Shown here in pieces: positions 1 to 8,106 of a stretch of 32,727 nt of DNA; the stretch's first letter is position 1; each line of letters begins with the position of its first letter. The notes beneath the pieces were generated by a model. That model ran no database searches. It was not told the origin of the DNA and was given only the letters and a program-made list of their open reading frames with translations. This DNA is from Bacteroidales bacterium (lineage in GTDB: Bacteria > Bacteroidota > Bacteroidia > Bacteroidales > UBA10428): positions 1-32,727 of the forward strand of contig JAFGQO010000153.1 of NCBI GenBank assembly GCA_016935615.1, given 5' to 3'. The position numbers were made by a program, and so were the translations under genes.

Positions 1-76
1 AACCTATCATAAAACACAGTGCTATAGTATAAAAAAAGATGATACTAAGTTTTATGGTTAGTTCTTAAGCTTTTCG

Positions 77-93
77 GCAGACAGGCATCAGAC
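77..93 (-). repeat. Short repeat, left copy flanking the glycosyltransferase gene
   Basis: These 17 bases match the reverse complement of 1138-1154 at 16 of 17 positions. The pair therefore forms an inverted repeat on either side of the glycosyltransferase gene. The right-hand copy is part of a larger GC-richer hairpin. This looks like the edge of a short dispersed repeat, but genome-wide copy number cannot be seen from one window. Confidence 0.45.
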
Positions 94-154
94 CATTGAA
101 AACAAATTATAAACCGATTGAAATTATATGCAATATTATTAAAAATATTACGTT

Positions 155-162
155 TAATTTTG
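155..162 (+). promoter_or_regulatory. Candidate -7 element for the glycosyltransferase gene
   Basis: TAATTTTG matches the Bacteroidota -7 consensus TAnnTTTG and lies 25 bases before the start codon. I see no TTG -33 element at the usual 19-22 base spacing, so support is partial. Confidence 0.3.
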
Positions 163-187
163 CAAATCTTCTGATACCCCAAAATTC

Positions 188-1093
188 ATGCTTTCAATCC
201 TTATACCGGTATACAATTATGATATATGTGACCTGGTAAAGACATTAAGCCGCCAGGCTGTCAAATCAAAAATACCATTTGAAATTGTACTGATTGACGA
301 TGCTTCTGATGATGAATTCAGAAAGATAAATTCCAAAACTTCAGATCTTGAGGGTGTTGTTTATTATCAGGAGGAAATGAATCTGGGAAGATCAAAAATC
401 AGGAACAAACTGGCAGATATCGCAAAATACAGAAATCTTCTTTTTTTGGATTGTGATTCCTGTATCGATAGTGAAGATTTCGTGTTCAATTACATTGAAT
501 ATATAGGAGATAGTTGTGTTATTTACGGAGGAAGGAAATACAAACAGATGGAGCCTGATGAGGATAAATATCATCTGCATTGGCTGTATGGAATAAAAAG
601 AGAACAAATCCCCGTGAAGATCAGATCTCAAGAACCAAATAAATCGTTCATGACGAATAATTTTCTGATTACTAGGGAAGCTTTTAACAAGGTGCGGTTC
701 AATGAGAAGATGAAAGGTTATGGTCATGAAGATACTTTGTTTGGATATGAACTGGATAAACAAAATATCTTGATATGTCATGTTGACAATCCGGTGATTC
801 ACTTAGGTCTTGAGACAAATGTAGAGTTTTTGAGAAAAACCCGTGAAGGAATTAAAAACCTTCTGAGAATTATGAAAATTAACGAGGATGAAAAGAAACT
901 GGTAAAAGATGTTACACTTCTTTCTTTCTATAAAAAGATTAAAAGATTTAAATTGGATGGACTTGTGCGGCTTATCTATTCCAGGTATGAGTATCAACTT
1001 AGAAAAAACCTGTTAAGTAAGAATCCAAGTATGTTTTACTTTGATTTGTATAAGTTGGGTTATTTGTGCTCACTCAACGATGTTTTAAAATAA
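188..1093 (+). CDS. Family 2 glycosyltransferase
   Basis: This 301-residue protein looks like a GT-A fold glycosyltransferase of family 2, which transfers a sugar from a nucleotide-sugar donor. The N-terminus (LSILIPVYN) is the typical first strand of the Rossmann-like fold, and IVLIDDASDD at about residues 33-42 is the nucleotide-binding acidic loop. LDCDS at 87-91 is the metal-binding DxD-type motif. GYGHEDTLFGYEL at 177-189 carries the ED pair expected of the catalytic base region. There is no signal peptide or membrane segment, so it is probably cytoplasmic or peripheral. It stands alone, with no other polysaccharide gene nearby and inverted repeat copies on both sides, which is compatible with past mobility. 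Donor and acceptor cannot be predicted. Family confidence is high. Confidence 0.9.
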   Translation: MLSILIPVYNYDICDLVKTLSRQAVKSKIPFEIVLIDDASDDEFRKINSKTSDLEGVVYYQEEMNLGRSKIRNKLADIAKYRNLLFLDCDSCIDSEDFVFNYIEYIGDSCVIYGGRKYKQMEPDEDKYHLHWLYGIKREQIPVKIRSQEPNKSFMTNNFLITREAFNKVRFNEKMKGYGHEDTLFGYELDKQNILICHVDNPVIHLGLETNVEFLRKTREGIKNLLRIMKINEDEKKLVKDVTLLSFYKKIKRFKLDGLVRLIYSRYEYQLRKNLLSKNPSMFYFDLYKLGYLCSLNDVLK

Positions 1094-1137
1094 ACGAACA
1101 GTTACTTCATTTCATCAGTTAATTATTCATTTTAATT

Positions 1138-1198
1138 GTCTGATGCCTGCCTGCATCGCTTTCGCATAGCTTCAGCGAAGCAAAGCCGGACAGGCAGG
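1138..1198. repeat. GC-richer palindromic repeat, right copy
   Basis: CCTGCCTG at 1146-1153 pairs perfectly with CAGGCAGG at 1191-1198. The loop contains a second perfect hairpin, GCTTC (1169-1173) and GAAGC (1177-1181). Bases 1138-1154 repeat, inverted, at 77-93. The element is clearly richer in G and C than its surroundings. It resembles the short dispersed palindromic repeats common between genes in this phylum. There is no T-run after it, so it is not an obvious terminator. Confidence 0.6.
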
Positions 1199-1199
1199 G

Positions 1200-1259
1200 A
1201 ACTTCCATGTTTTTGTGAATGATTATAATTCCTGTTTGTTTATGGAAAACATGGAAGTT
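1200..1259. repeat. Perfect 14-bp inverted repeat upstream of argS
   Basis: AACTTCCATGTTTT at 1200-1213 is perfectly complementary to AAAACATGGAAGTT at 1246-1259, with a 32-base loop. It directly abuts the GC-richer palindrome ending at 1198. It could form the 3' end of the glycosyltransferase transcript or act as an operator. Neither strand shows a clean T-tract after the stem. Confidence 0.6.
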
Positions 1260-1280
1260 TCATAACTTGATTTCAAATAG

Positions 1281-1288
1281 TATCTTTG
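1281..1288 (+). promoter_or_regulatory. Candidate -7 promoter element of argS
   Basis: TATCTTTG is a perfect match to the Bacteroidota -7 consensus TAnnTTTG. A weak -33 candidate (TTT at 1258-1260) sits 20 bases upstream. Initiation would fall near 1291-1295, so the argS message would begin at the hairpin at 1292-1307. The element lies upstream of the ATG chosen for argS and so supports that start. Confidence 0.45.
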
Positions 1289-1291
1289 TAG

Positions 1292-1317
1292 CCTCTCGGA
1301 AGAGAGGTTTTTGTTTT
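1292..1317 (+). terminator. Terminator-like hairpin in the argS leader
   Basis: CCTCTC (1292-1297), a GGAA loop and GAGAGG (1302-1307) form a perfect six-pair stem, followed by TTTTTGTTTT at 1308-1317. This has the form of an intrinsic terminator and ends 21 bases before the argS ATG. It may stop read-through from the glycosyltransferase gene. If transcription starts at the -7 element just upstream, it would instead be the 5' end of the argS message. Confidence 0.5.
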
Positions 1318-1338
1318 CAGTCAGTTAATACTTATTAT

Positions 1339-3132
1339 ATGAAACTTAATTCAGAAATTACTGATAGTATTATTCATTGTATTCATGATTTATATAAGGT
1401 GAAGCCGGAGGAGAGATTAATTCAAATTCAGAAAACGCGAAAGGATTTTGAAGGTGATATTACAATAGTTGTTTTCCCTCTTCTTGGGATTTCAAAAAAA
1501 ACGCCTGAAGGAACAGCTGCAGATATCGGCGGGTATTTGAAAACAAACAATGGTCTTGTTAAAGATTATAATGTGATCAAGGGTTTTCTCAATCTGATCA
1601 TATCTGATGCATATTATCTTGACTTTCTGAAAACAGAATTTGGGGATGAAGATTTTGGCACAGTTCATTCTGATAAGAATTCATTGTTATATATGGTTGA
1701 ATTTTCATCACCTAATACAAACAAACCTCTTCATTTAGGACATATCAGGAACAATCTTTTAGGATGGTCTATATGTAAGATACTCGAAGCAAATGGTAAA
1801 AAAGTAGTTAAAACCAACATTGTCAATGACCGTGGCATTCATATTTGCAAATCGATGTTAGCATGGAAGAAATGGGGCAATGGAGAAACTCCGGAATCTT
1901 CAGGCAAGAAGGGCGATCATTTGGTGGGTGATTATTATGTGAAGTTTGATCAGGAATATAAAAGGCAGATTAATGATTTGGTAAGGAAAGGAAATTCCGA
2001 AGAGGAAGCTGCCGGAAAGGCCCCGCTTATCATGGAAGCCCAGGAAATGTTACGAAAATGGGAAGCCAGGGATAATGAAGTACTGGAATTGTGGGAGAAA
2101 ATGAATACCTGGGTCTACCAGGGATTTGACGCTACCTATGAAATGCTTGGTGTTCATTTTGATAAGATATACTACGAATCGGATACTTATTCTGTAGGCC
2201 GGAATACTATTCTTCATGGTCTGGATAACAATATTCTTGTTCAGAAACAGGATCACTCTGTTTGGGCTGATCTCACCAAAGAGGGGCTGGATGAAAAGAT
2301 ACTTTTGCGGGCTGATGGCACATCTGTTTATATGACACAGGATATTGGCACCGCTCAGTTGAGACAAGAGGATTATGAATTTGATAAGATGATCTATGTA
2401 GTAGGGAACGAGCAAAACTATCATTTCAAAGTTCTTTCAATCATTCTGGATAAGCTTGGTTTTGCATGGGCGAAAGATCTTTATCATTTGTCATACGGTA
2501 TGGTGGAACTTCCCGAGGGGAAAATGAAATCTCGTGAGGGAACTGTGGTAGATGCCGATGATTTGATCGGGGAAATGATTGCTACGGCCCGATCAATGGC
2601 TGATGAGCTTGGGAAACTTGAGGGATTAAATAAGGAAGAAAAGGAAAACACTTACAGAATTATTGGCCTTGGAGCATTGAAATACTACATTTTAAAAGTG
2701 GATCCCGTAAAGAATATGACCTTCAATCCACAGGAATCTATTGATTTCAATGGTCATACAGGACCATTTGTACAATATACTTATGCTCGTATTTGTTCAG
2801 TCTTACGAAAAGCGGATGAAGCGGGAATTGCATTATCCGATGAATTTTCTCTGACAATTCCTGTAAGTAGCAAGGAAAAATCATTAATGAAACTTGCACA
2901 TGAATTTCCGGAAATCATTCAGGAAGCAGCCTGTAATTACAATCCTGCATTGATCGCAAATTTTGCATACGAACTGGCAAAAGAATATAACCAGTTTTAT
3001 CATGACTACCCTATACTCAAGGAGGAAAATTCCGACTTACGGTTAATCAGGTTAAGTCTTTCGGTATTTACAGGCAATCTGATTAAAAAGTCCATGAAAC
3101 TTTTGGGAATTGAAGTGCCTGAACGTATGTGA
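1339..3132 (+). CDS. argS: Arginyl-tRNA synthetase
   Basis: This class I aminoacyl-tRNA synthetase charges tRNA-Arg with arginine using ATP. The HIGH-type signature appears as HLGH at residues 132-135, within SSPNTNKPLHLGHIRNN. The KMSKS loop appears as KMKSRE at 395-400. The C-terminal helical anticodon-binding domain follows (HTGPFVQYTYAR onward). The reading frame extends upstream to 1219, but I chose the ATG at 1339: it gives 597 residues beginning MKLNSEITDS, a normal family length and N-terminal domain. The extension would also run through a promoter element and a hairpin. ffh follows after 49 bases. Identification is firm. Confidence 0.97.
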   Translation: MKLNSEITDSIIHCIHDLYKVKPEERLIQIQKTRKDFEGDITIVVFPLLGISKKTPEGTAADIGGYLKTNNGLVKDYNVIKGFLNLIISDAYYLDFLKTEFGDEDFGTVHSDKNSLLYMVEFSSPNTNKPLHLGHIRNNLLGWSICKILEANGKKVVKTNIVNDRGIHICKSMLAWKKWGNGETPESSGKKGDHLVGDYYVKFDQEYKRQINDLVRKGNSEEEAAGKAPLIMEAQEMLRKWEARDNEVLELWEKMNTWVYQGFDATYEMLGVHFDKIYYESDTYSVGRNTILHGLDNNILVQKQDHSVWADLTKEGLDEKILLRADGTSVYMTQDIGTAQLRQEDYEFDKMIYVVGNEQNYHFKVLSIILDKLGFAWAKDLYHLSYGMVELPEGKMKSREGTVVDADDLIGEMIATARSMADELGKLEGLNKEEKENTYRIIGLGALKYYILKVDPVKNMTFNPQESIDFNGHTGPFVQYTYARICSVLRKADEAGIALSDEFSLTIPVSSKEKSLMKLAHEFPEIIQEAACNYNPALIANFAYELAKEYNQFYHDYPILKEENSDLRLIRLSLSVFTGNLIKKSMKLLGIEVPERM

Positions 3133-3149
3133 TTTTGTTTGATAATCTT

Positions 3150-3157
3150 TATTTTTG
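3150..3157 (+). promoter_or_regulatory. Candidate -7 element for ffh
   Basis: TATTTTTG matches TAnnTTTG and lies 24 bases before the ffh start codon, in the short gap after argS. No TTG is seen at the expected -33 distance. ffh may therefore have its own weak promoter in addition to read-through from argS. Confidence 0.33.
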
Positions 3158-3181
3158 CGACCTGATAAATGATGAAATATT

Positions 3182-4516
3182 ATGTTTGACAATCTTTCGG
3201 AACGGCTTGAAAGATCTTTTAAGATCCTGAAAGGACAGGGTACTATTACGGAAATCAATGTTGCAGAAACATTAAAGGAAGTAAGACGTGCTTTGCTTGA
3301 TGCCGATGTGAATTACAAAATCGCCAAGTCATTTACAGATACTGTAAAAGAAAAAGCTCTTGGTCAGAAGATCATGACTTCTGTTAAACCGGGTCAGATG
3401 ATGATAAAGATCGTTCATGATGAGCTGGCTGATCTGATGGGTGGAAGCAATGTCGATATTAATATTAAAGGCAATCCGGCTGTTGTATTGGTTGCAGGTC
3501 TTCAGGGTTCAGGGAAAACAACATTTGCAGGAAAGCTGGCAAATTATCTGAAAAGTAAAAGAGGCAAACATCCCTTGCTTGTTGCAGGCGATGTTTATCG
3601 GCCTGCTGCTATAGAACAGTTACAGGTTTTAGGAGAACAAATAGGAGTAACCGTATATACACAAGAAGGGAATAAAGATCCTGTAAAACTTGCCAGAGAT
3701 GGTATAAAAGAGGCGAAGAGAAAAGGACTGGACCTTGTAATTATCGATACAGCAGGTCGTTTGGCCATTGATGAGGCAATGATGAAAGAAATAGAGTCGA
3801 TAAAAAAGAATGTACAACCCACAGAAACTCTCTTTGTGGTGGATTCAATGACAGGACAGGATGCTGTGAATACGGCCAGGGAGTTTAACGAAAGACTCAA
3901 TTTTGAAGGAGTGGTATTAACAAAACTTGATGGTGATACCAGGGGAGGAGCTGCTCTGTCCATACGATCAGTTGTTGAGAAACCAATAAAATTCATAAGT
4001 GCGGGTGAAAAAATGGAAGCTCTTGAACTCTTTCACCCGGAACGTATGGCAGACAGAATATTGGGCATGGGCGATATTGTGTCATTGGTAGAAAAGGCGC
4101 AGGAACAATTTGATGTTGATGAAGCCAGGAAACTTCAGAAAAAAATTGCCAGGAATCAATTCAATTTCAATGATTTTATAAAGCAGATTCAACAAATCAA
4201 GAAAATGGGCAATGTAAAGGAACTTGCTTCTATGATACCGGGTGTAGGAAAAGCTATGAAAAACCTTGATATAGACGATGATGCATTTAAGAACATTGAG
4301 GCTATTATTCATTCAATGACACCTTACGAAAGAGAAAATCCCACCATTCTTAATGGCAGTCGAAAAAAAAGAATTGCATCGGGCAGCGGAACCGATGTAC
4401 AGGAAATAAATCGTTTGTTAAAACAATTTGATGAAACCAGGAAAATGATGAAAATGATGCAAAAAGGTAAAAATATGAACCGTATGATGAGCGGAATGCC
4501 GGGTGTAAGAAAATAA
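3182..4516 (+). CDS. ffh: Signal recognition particle protein (SRP54 GTPase)
   Basis: Ffh binds the SRP RNA and signal sequences of nascent membrane and secreted proteins and delivers ribosomes to FtsY at the membrane in a GTP-dependent cycle. The 444 residues show the full architecture: an N-terminal four-helix bundle (about 1-90), then the GTPase G domain with P-loop GLQGSGKTT at 106-114, DVYRPAA at 137-143, DTAGR at 189-193 and TKLDGDTRGG near 247-256. The methionine-rich M domain follows from about 300, with many Met residues in the last 50 positions and the GSGT-containing RNA-binding motif. Length is normal. folD follows after 26 bases. Confidence 0.98.
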   Translation: MFDNLSERLERSFKILKGQGTITEINVAETLKEVRRALLDADVNYKIAKSFTDTVKEKALGQKIMTSVKPGQMMIKIVHDELADLMGGSNVDINIKGNPAVVLVAGLQGSGKTTFAGKLANYLKSKRGKHPLLVAGDVYRPAAIEQLQVLGEQIGVTVYTQEGNKDPVKLARDGIKEAKRKGLDLVIIDTAGRLAIDEAMMKEIESIKKNVQPTETLFVVDSMTGQDAVNTAREFNERLNFEGVVLTKLDGDTRGGAALSIRSVVEKPIKFISAGEKMEALELFHPERMADRILGMGDIVSLVEKAQEQFDVDEARKLQKKIARNQFNFNDFIKQIQQIKKMGNVKELASMIPGVGKAMKNLDIDDDAFKNIEAIIHSMTPYERENPTILNGSRKKRIASGSGTDVQEINRLLKQFDETRKMMKMMQKGKNMNRMMSGMPGVRK

Positions 4517-4542
4517 TTGAAACCAATTAAATACACAAGTAT

Positions 4543-5418
4543 ATGCAGCTATTGGATGGAAAAAAAATTGCCGGTGCTATAAAGCTGGAAATCAGAGATG
4601 AAGTTCAAAAAATAAAAGAACATGGAGGAAAAATACCGCATTTGGCTGCCGTGCTTGTCGGACATGACGGAGGGAGCGAAACCTATGTGGCCTATAAAAT
4701 AAAAGACTGCGAGGAAGTTGGTTTTAAATCGTCCCTTATTCGATATGAAGATGATGTCACTGAAGTACAGCTTTTAAACAAGATAGAGGAATTAAATGCC
4801 GATACTGATCTGGATGGTTTTATTGTTCAATTGCCATTGCCGGAACATATTTCAGAGCAAAAAATAATTGAAGCCATAGATCCGAAAAAGGATGTTGATG
4901 GTTTTCATGCGACGAATGTAGGACGGATGGTTATTGGATTGCCAACATTTGTGTCAGCTACTCCTTTTGGAATTATGGAACTGATAAAACGCTATGATAT
5001 TGAAACAAAGGGGAAAAATTGTATCGTTGTCGGAAGAAGTCAGATTGTTGGCAGACCAATAAGTATTCTTTTATCTCAAAAAGGAGTTGATGCAACAGTA
5101 ACTGTTGCTCACAGCAGAACGAAGAATATCAAAGAATTGTGTGCCAGTGCCGATATTTTAATAGCTGCACTGGGTTCTCCGGGATTTGTCAGCAAAGACA
5201 TGGTAAAGGAGGGAGCAGTTGTTATTGATGTTGGCACTACAAGAGTTCCTTCAAAAGAAACCAAATCAGGATTCAGATTAAAAGGTGATGTTCTTTTTAA
5301 AGAAGTAGCTCAAAAGTGCAGTTTCATTACTCCTGTGCCCGGGGGTGTTGGTCCAATGACTCGTGTATCTCTTTTAAGTAATACACTTCTGGCTGCAAAA
5401 AAGAAAATCTATTCATAA
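4543..5418 (+). CDS. folD: Methylene-THF dehydrogenase / methenyl-THF cyclohydrolase
   Basis: FolD interconverts 5,10-methylene-, 5,10-methenyl- and 10-formyl-tetrahydrofolate using NADP, supplying one-carbon units for purines, thymidylate and formyl-Met. The catalytic Tyr-Lys pair is visible in [14 protein letters not shown] (Tyr48, Lys52). QLPLPEHI forms the folate-site loop, GRSQIVGRP binds the dinucleotide, and PGGVGPMT is the C-terminal signature. The 291-residue length is normal. It sits in the argS-ffh-folD run and may be co-transcribed with ffh. Identification is firm. Confidence 0.97.
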   Translation: MQLLDGKKIAGAIKLEIRDEVQKIKEHGGKIPHLAAVLVGHDGGSETYVAYKIKDCEEVGFKSSLIRYEDDVTEVQLLNKIEELNADTDLDGFIVQLPLPEHISEQKIIEAIDPKKDVDGFHATNVGRMVIGLPTFVSATPFGIMELIKRYDIETKGKNCIVVGRSQIVGRPISILLSQKGVDATVTVAHSRTKNIKELCASADILIAALGSPGFVSKDMVKEGAVVIDVGTTRVPSKETKSGFRLKGDVLFKEVAQKCSFITPVPGGVGPMTRVSLLSNTLLAAKKKIYS

Positions 5419-5492
5419 ATAATATCTAAATTAGATTGAGTAACAAAAGTGTGCTTTTTATATAAAATGATTACGCAGAAATACTTAAATCT

Positions 5493-7979
5493 ATGAAATG
5501 CAACTTTACTGCTTATTGCAGTGTGAGTCTTATAATGATCCTTTTTGCAGTACTTCAGAGTTGTGTGCCTGCAAGAAATGATGCTGATGAATTCGAGAAT
5601 TGGACTAGTACTCAACCGCTCTCAACAAATTACAAAGTTCGAAAACAAAAACTTGATAATCAGAATTTGGTTTATAACCATTCTTTTGAATTTGGTAAGG
5701 TAAAGCAACTTGATTCTCTAACCTCCTCAATCAAAGTGGATGGATGGGAGCTTATCGGCTCCTCGGTAAACTGGATCAGTCTTGAAGGAGATTCGGTAAG
5801 AAAAGAAACCGGAAAGGTTCATAGCGGATTGCATAGTATTCGGATCAGGCGTTGCTCGGCCGATGAGACTGAGAACATCGGACACGGGGTATTATCGGAT
5901 TACATAAAGGTAATTCCCGGTAATTATTTATTAACCCTCTACCTTAACCTTAAGGATATTAAGAATCCAAAATCAAGACTTGGAACAAAAATATATGATG
6001 CTGTAGATATTCGGATAGTATATTACGATAAAAACAAGATACAGATCAGCCGTAAAGAATATTCTGAATTGTATAAAAAACGAATAGATAATTCTTTTAA
6101 AGCCCTATCGTTCGCCAACTATTCCGAAATTGATTCAACAGGCTGGTTGCATATCATAGGGCGTTCGCATATATTCCCGTATCAGGATGGTGATCTGCAG
6201 GACGACACAAAGTTTATACGTATTTTTGTCGGATTGAAAGGCACAGGAGTTTTATGGGTCGATGATGTTGATTTCAGGTTTACCAGATGGAACTTTACCG
6301 CCTTCGAAAAAATATCTCCTTATTTCGATACCTCTCTTTCAAAGAGTGATCTGATCGTTCCTCAGCCAATAGAAGTTGATATTTTAGAATCAATAATCTA
6401 TTATCGCCCATATTTTAAAGAGAGTTTTCCGGCAATACTGATTCCATCATCACCAGATAAGGTTACATTAAAGGCTGCCATAGAATTCGAAAAAAGGATA
6501 AAAGAATACCTGATGTCTGTTGCAGGTATAAATAAAGCTGATATTCCTGATCTTATTAGAAGAGGAAATTTACTGGAGAATGACAATGCATCGATTGTAT
6601 TTTCTATGGGAGACAACAACCTTTTTGCTAAATACAGGCATAAACTTCCTCTTAGTAAAATAAAAGACAGGAAGCAGGGATACTTTATCTATTCAATTCA
6701 TGATCCGGAAAATGTTGTTTTTCTTTATGGTAATTCTCCTGAAGCGAATTATTTTGCTATCCAGGCAGCTATACAATTGTTTGATAACAAACAACCATTA
6801 TACCATAATGCCAATGTTATTGATTACCCGTTTTATGAAGAGAGATCTCTGTTTCTTACGAAAGTAGACAGTTATGCTTTGGACTATTTAAATGGAGACA
6901 ACCATTCCCGTTTCAATCGTATATACCTGCCAGCTAAAAATGATATCACCAGGAAGATTTTATCAAATGGCCGGGACAATTTTTCGGTATGGATTTTTTA
7001 TGAACTCAATCCCGGATTAAAAGACTTAACCGTTGATATTGAATATATAAATAGACTGGTCCATCATTACAGAAAAAATATCGGAGGAGTGGCCTTCTTG
7101 TTCCATTCTCCAACAGCAGATGGAGTAAGCCTGGAAACGGCAATGAATTATGCTGATATACTTTGTGAAAAAAAGCCGGATGACAAAGCACTGAACTCTC
7201 TCCGGGAATTTGTCCGTTTATCCGGGATCCATGCAGAGTTTATGCCATATTGTTCTAACAATCTGTTTATAAATACATGTAGTCCGAACCGGGATTGTTA
7301 TGAGGAATTCTCTGATAATACTCAGTACAATAATGTCTCCTGCATCTGGAGTGGGTATGATTTGCAATCCTGGCGGATCGATGAAGCAGATGCATATATG
7401 TTCCGGAAATTTTGCAGTTGTCCTTTTTCATTCCTGGACTTTACATTGTACATCAAAGATAAAGAAATGAGATACTTTGGTTGCGACTCCGTATTTCCAT
7501 ATAAACTCCTTACGGCCAGTTTGTTTGAATCATACGAAAATGAAATAGTGCCGGAAATATATGAAAAGACGGAACATATTATTCTTGGTTACAATGTATC
7601 CGACCTGTTTGACAGGATAAGGCTTAAGACAGCGTCTGATTTTTTATGGAATCCGGTCAGCTATAATCCGGATCTCTCATTATACAAAGCACTGGTTTCA
7701 GAATTTGGAATTGAAATATCCCGAAATGTTTTAAAATTCAATGATTTGTATTTTCAGATCAAATCAGAATTGATACTGGCAAAAGTACCATCATCGAATA
7801 CAAAACAACATATAAGAAAAGCAACTAATTTAATTGATCAGATTAAAACAATTCAGGTTCAATGTAATGGCCATGAACAAAAGGAATCATTTGATGAACT
7901 CAATATTATTTTGGAAAGCCTTGTGGGCGAACTTGAATCGAAAAAAAACGCTATGGAAAAAACTATCATTATTAACTGA
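5493..7979 (+). CDS. Lipoprotein with CBM-like module and GH84-like domain lacking catalytic Asp pair
   Basis: This 828-residue protein starts with a lipoprotein signal (hydrophobic 11-20, lipobox LQSC with Cys24), so it is probably anchored in an envelope membrane. Residues about 57-265 look like a CBM4/9-type beta-sandwich, opening with NLVYNHSFEFG and closing with GTGVLWVDDVDF. Residues about 290-445 resemble the small alpha/beta domain preceding GH20/GH84 barrels (YFIYSIHDPENVVFLYGNS). A GH84-like barrel follows, with IWSGYDLQSW near 618-627, then a helical tail with FLWNPVSYNPD at 717-727, as in bacterial O-GlcNAcase/hyaluronidase relatives. Family members carry adjacent catalytic aspartates (…LLFDDI). 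The equivalent stretch here reads AFLFHSPTADG at 534-544, so the pair appears to be His-Ser. I infer a glycan-binding or otherwise altered protein. The domain assignment is from motif recognition, not a search. Confidence 0.65.
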   Translation: MKCNFTAYCSVSLIMILFAVLQSCVPARNDADEFENWTSTQPLSTNYKVRKQKLDNQNLVYNHSFEFGKVKQLDSLTSSIKVDGWELIGSSVNWISLEGDSVRKETGKVHSGLHSIRIRRCSADETENIGHGVLSDYIKVIPGNYLLTLYLNLKDIKNPKSRLGTKIYDAVDIRIVYYDKNKIQISRKEYSELYKKRIDNSFKALSFANYSEIDSTGWLHIIGRSHIFPYQDGDLQDDTKFIRIFVGLKGTGVLWVDDVDFRFTRWNFTAFEKISPYFDTSLSKSDLIVPQPIEVDILESIIYYRPYFKESFPAILIPSSPDKVTLKAAIEFEKRIKEYLMSVAGINKADIPDLIRRGNLLENDNASIVFSMGDNNLFAKYRHKLPLSKIKDRKQGYFIYSIHDPENVVFLYGNSPEANYFAIQAAIQLFDNKQPLYHNANVIDYPFYEERSLFLTKVDSYALDYLNGDNHSRFNRIYLPAKNDITRKILSNGRDNFSVWIFYELNPGLKDLTVDIEYINRLVHHYRKNIGGVAFLFHSPTADGVSLETAMNYADILCEKKPDDKALNSLREFVRLSGIHAEFMPYCSNNLFINTCSPNRDCYEEFSDNTQYNNVSCIWSGYDLQSWRIDEADAYMFRKFCSCPFSFLDFTLYIKDKEMRYFGCDSVFPYKLLTASLFESYENEIVPEIYEKTEHIILGYNVSDLFDRIRLKTASDFLWNPVSYNPDLSLYKALVSEFGIEISRNVLKFNDLYFQIKSELILAKVPSSNTKQHIRKATNLIDQIKTIQVQCNGHEQKESFDELNIILESLVGELESKKNAMEKTIIIN

Positions 7980-8083
7980 TAATATTATTAACCGGATAAT
8001 TTAATAAATATCAAACCATAGAGAAGTTATTAATAGTAACTGTTAATATTTGAAAATCAAATGGTGTTTATTTATTAGTAATT

Positions 8084-8091
8084 TAGATTTG
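8084..8091 (+). promoter_or_regulatory. Candidate -7 element for the TPR gene
   Basis: TAGATTTG matches TAnnTTTG and lies 15 bases before the ATG at 8107. It falls inside the upstream extension of the reading frame (TTG at 8050), which argues against that longer start. No well-placed -33 TTG is visible. Confidence 0.3.
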
Positions 8092-8106
8092 GTATTTTAT
8101 GTAATT

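Noticed and set aside
392-802. A 136-codon antisense frame inside the glycosyltransferase gene
   Set aside because: It is fully contained in a well-supported gene and has shadow-like composition.
1200-1317. T-box riboswitch in the argS leader
   Set aside because: No T-box consensus, specifier loop or antiterminator pairing is visible, and T-boxes are essentially a Firmicutes feature.
1219-1338. Upstream extension of the argS reading frame from an ATG at 1219
   Set aside because: It would add 40 residues unlike any ArgS N-terminus and would run through an inverted repeat, a perfect -7 element and a terminator-like hairpin. The ATG at 1339 gives the normal protein.
8025-8041. 17-base near-palindrome upstream of the TPR gene
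   Set aside because: It is composed almost wholly of A and T with a mismatch, so chance occurrence in this background is likely.
8050-8106. TTG start for the TPR protein
   Set aside because: The 19 added residues are unrelated to the TPR fold and overlap a TAnnTTTG element. The ATG at 8107 is better.
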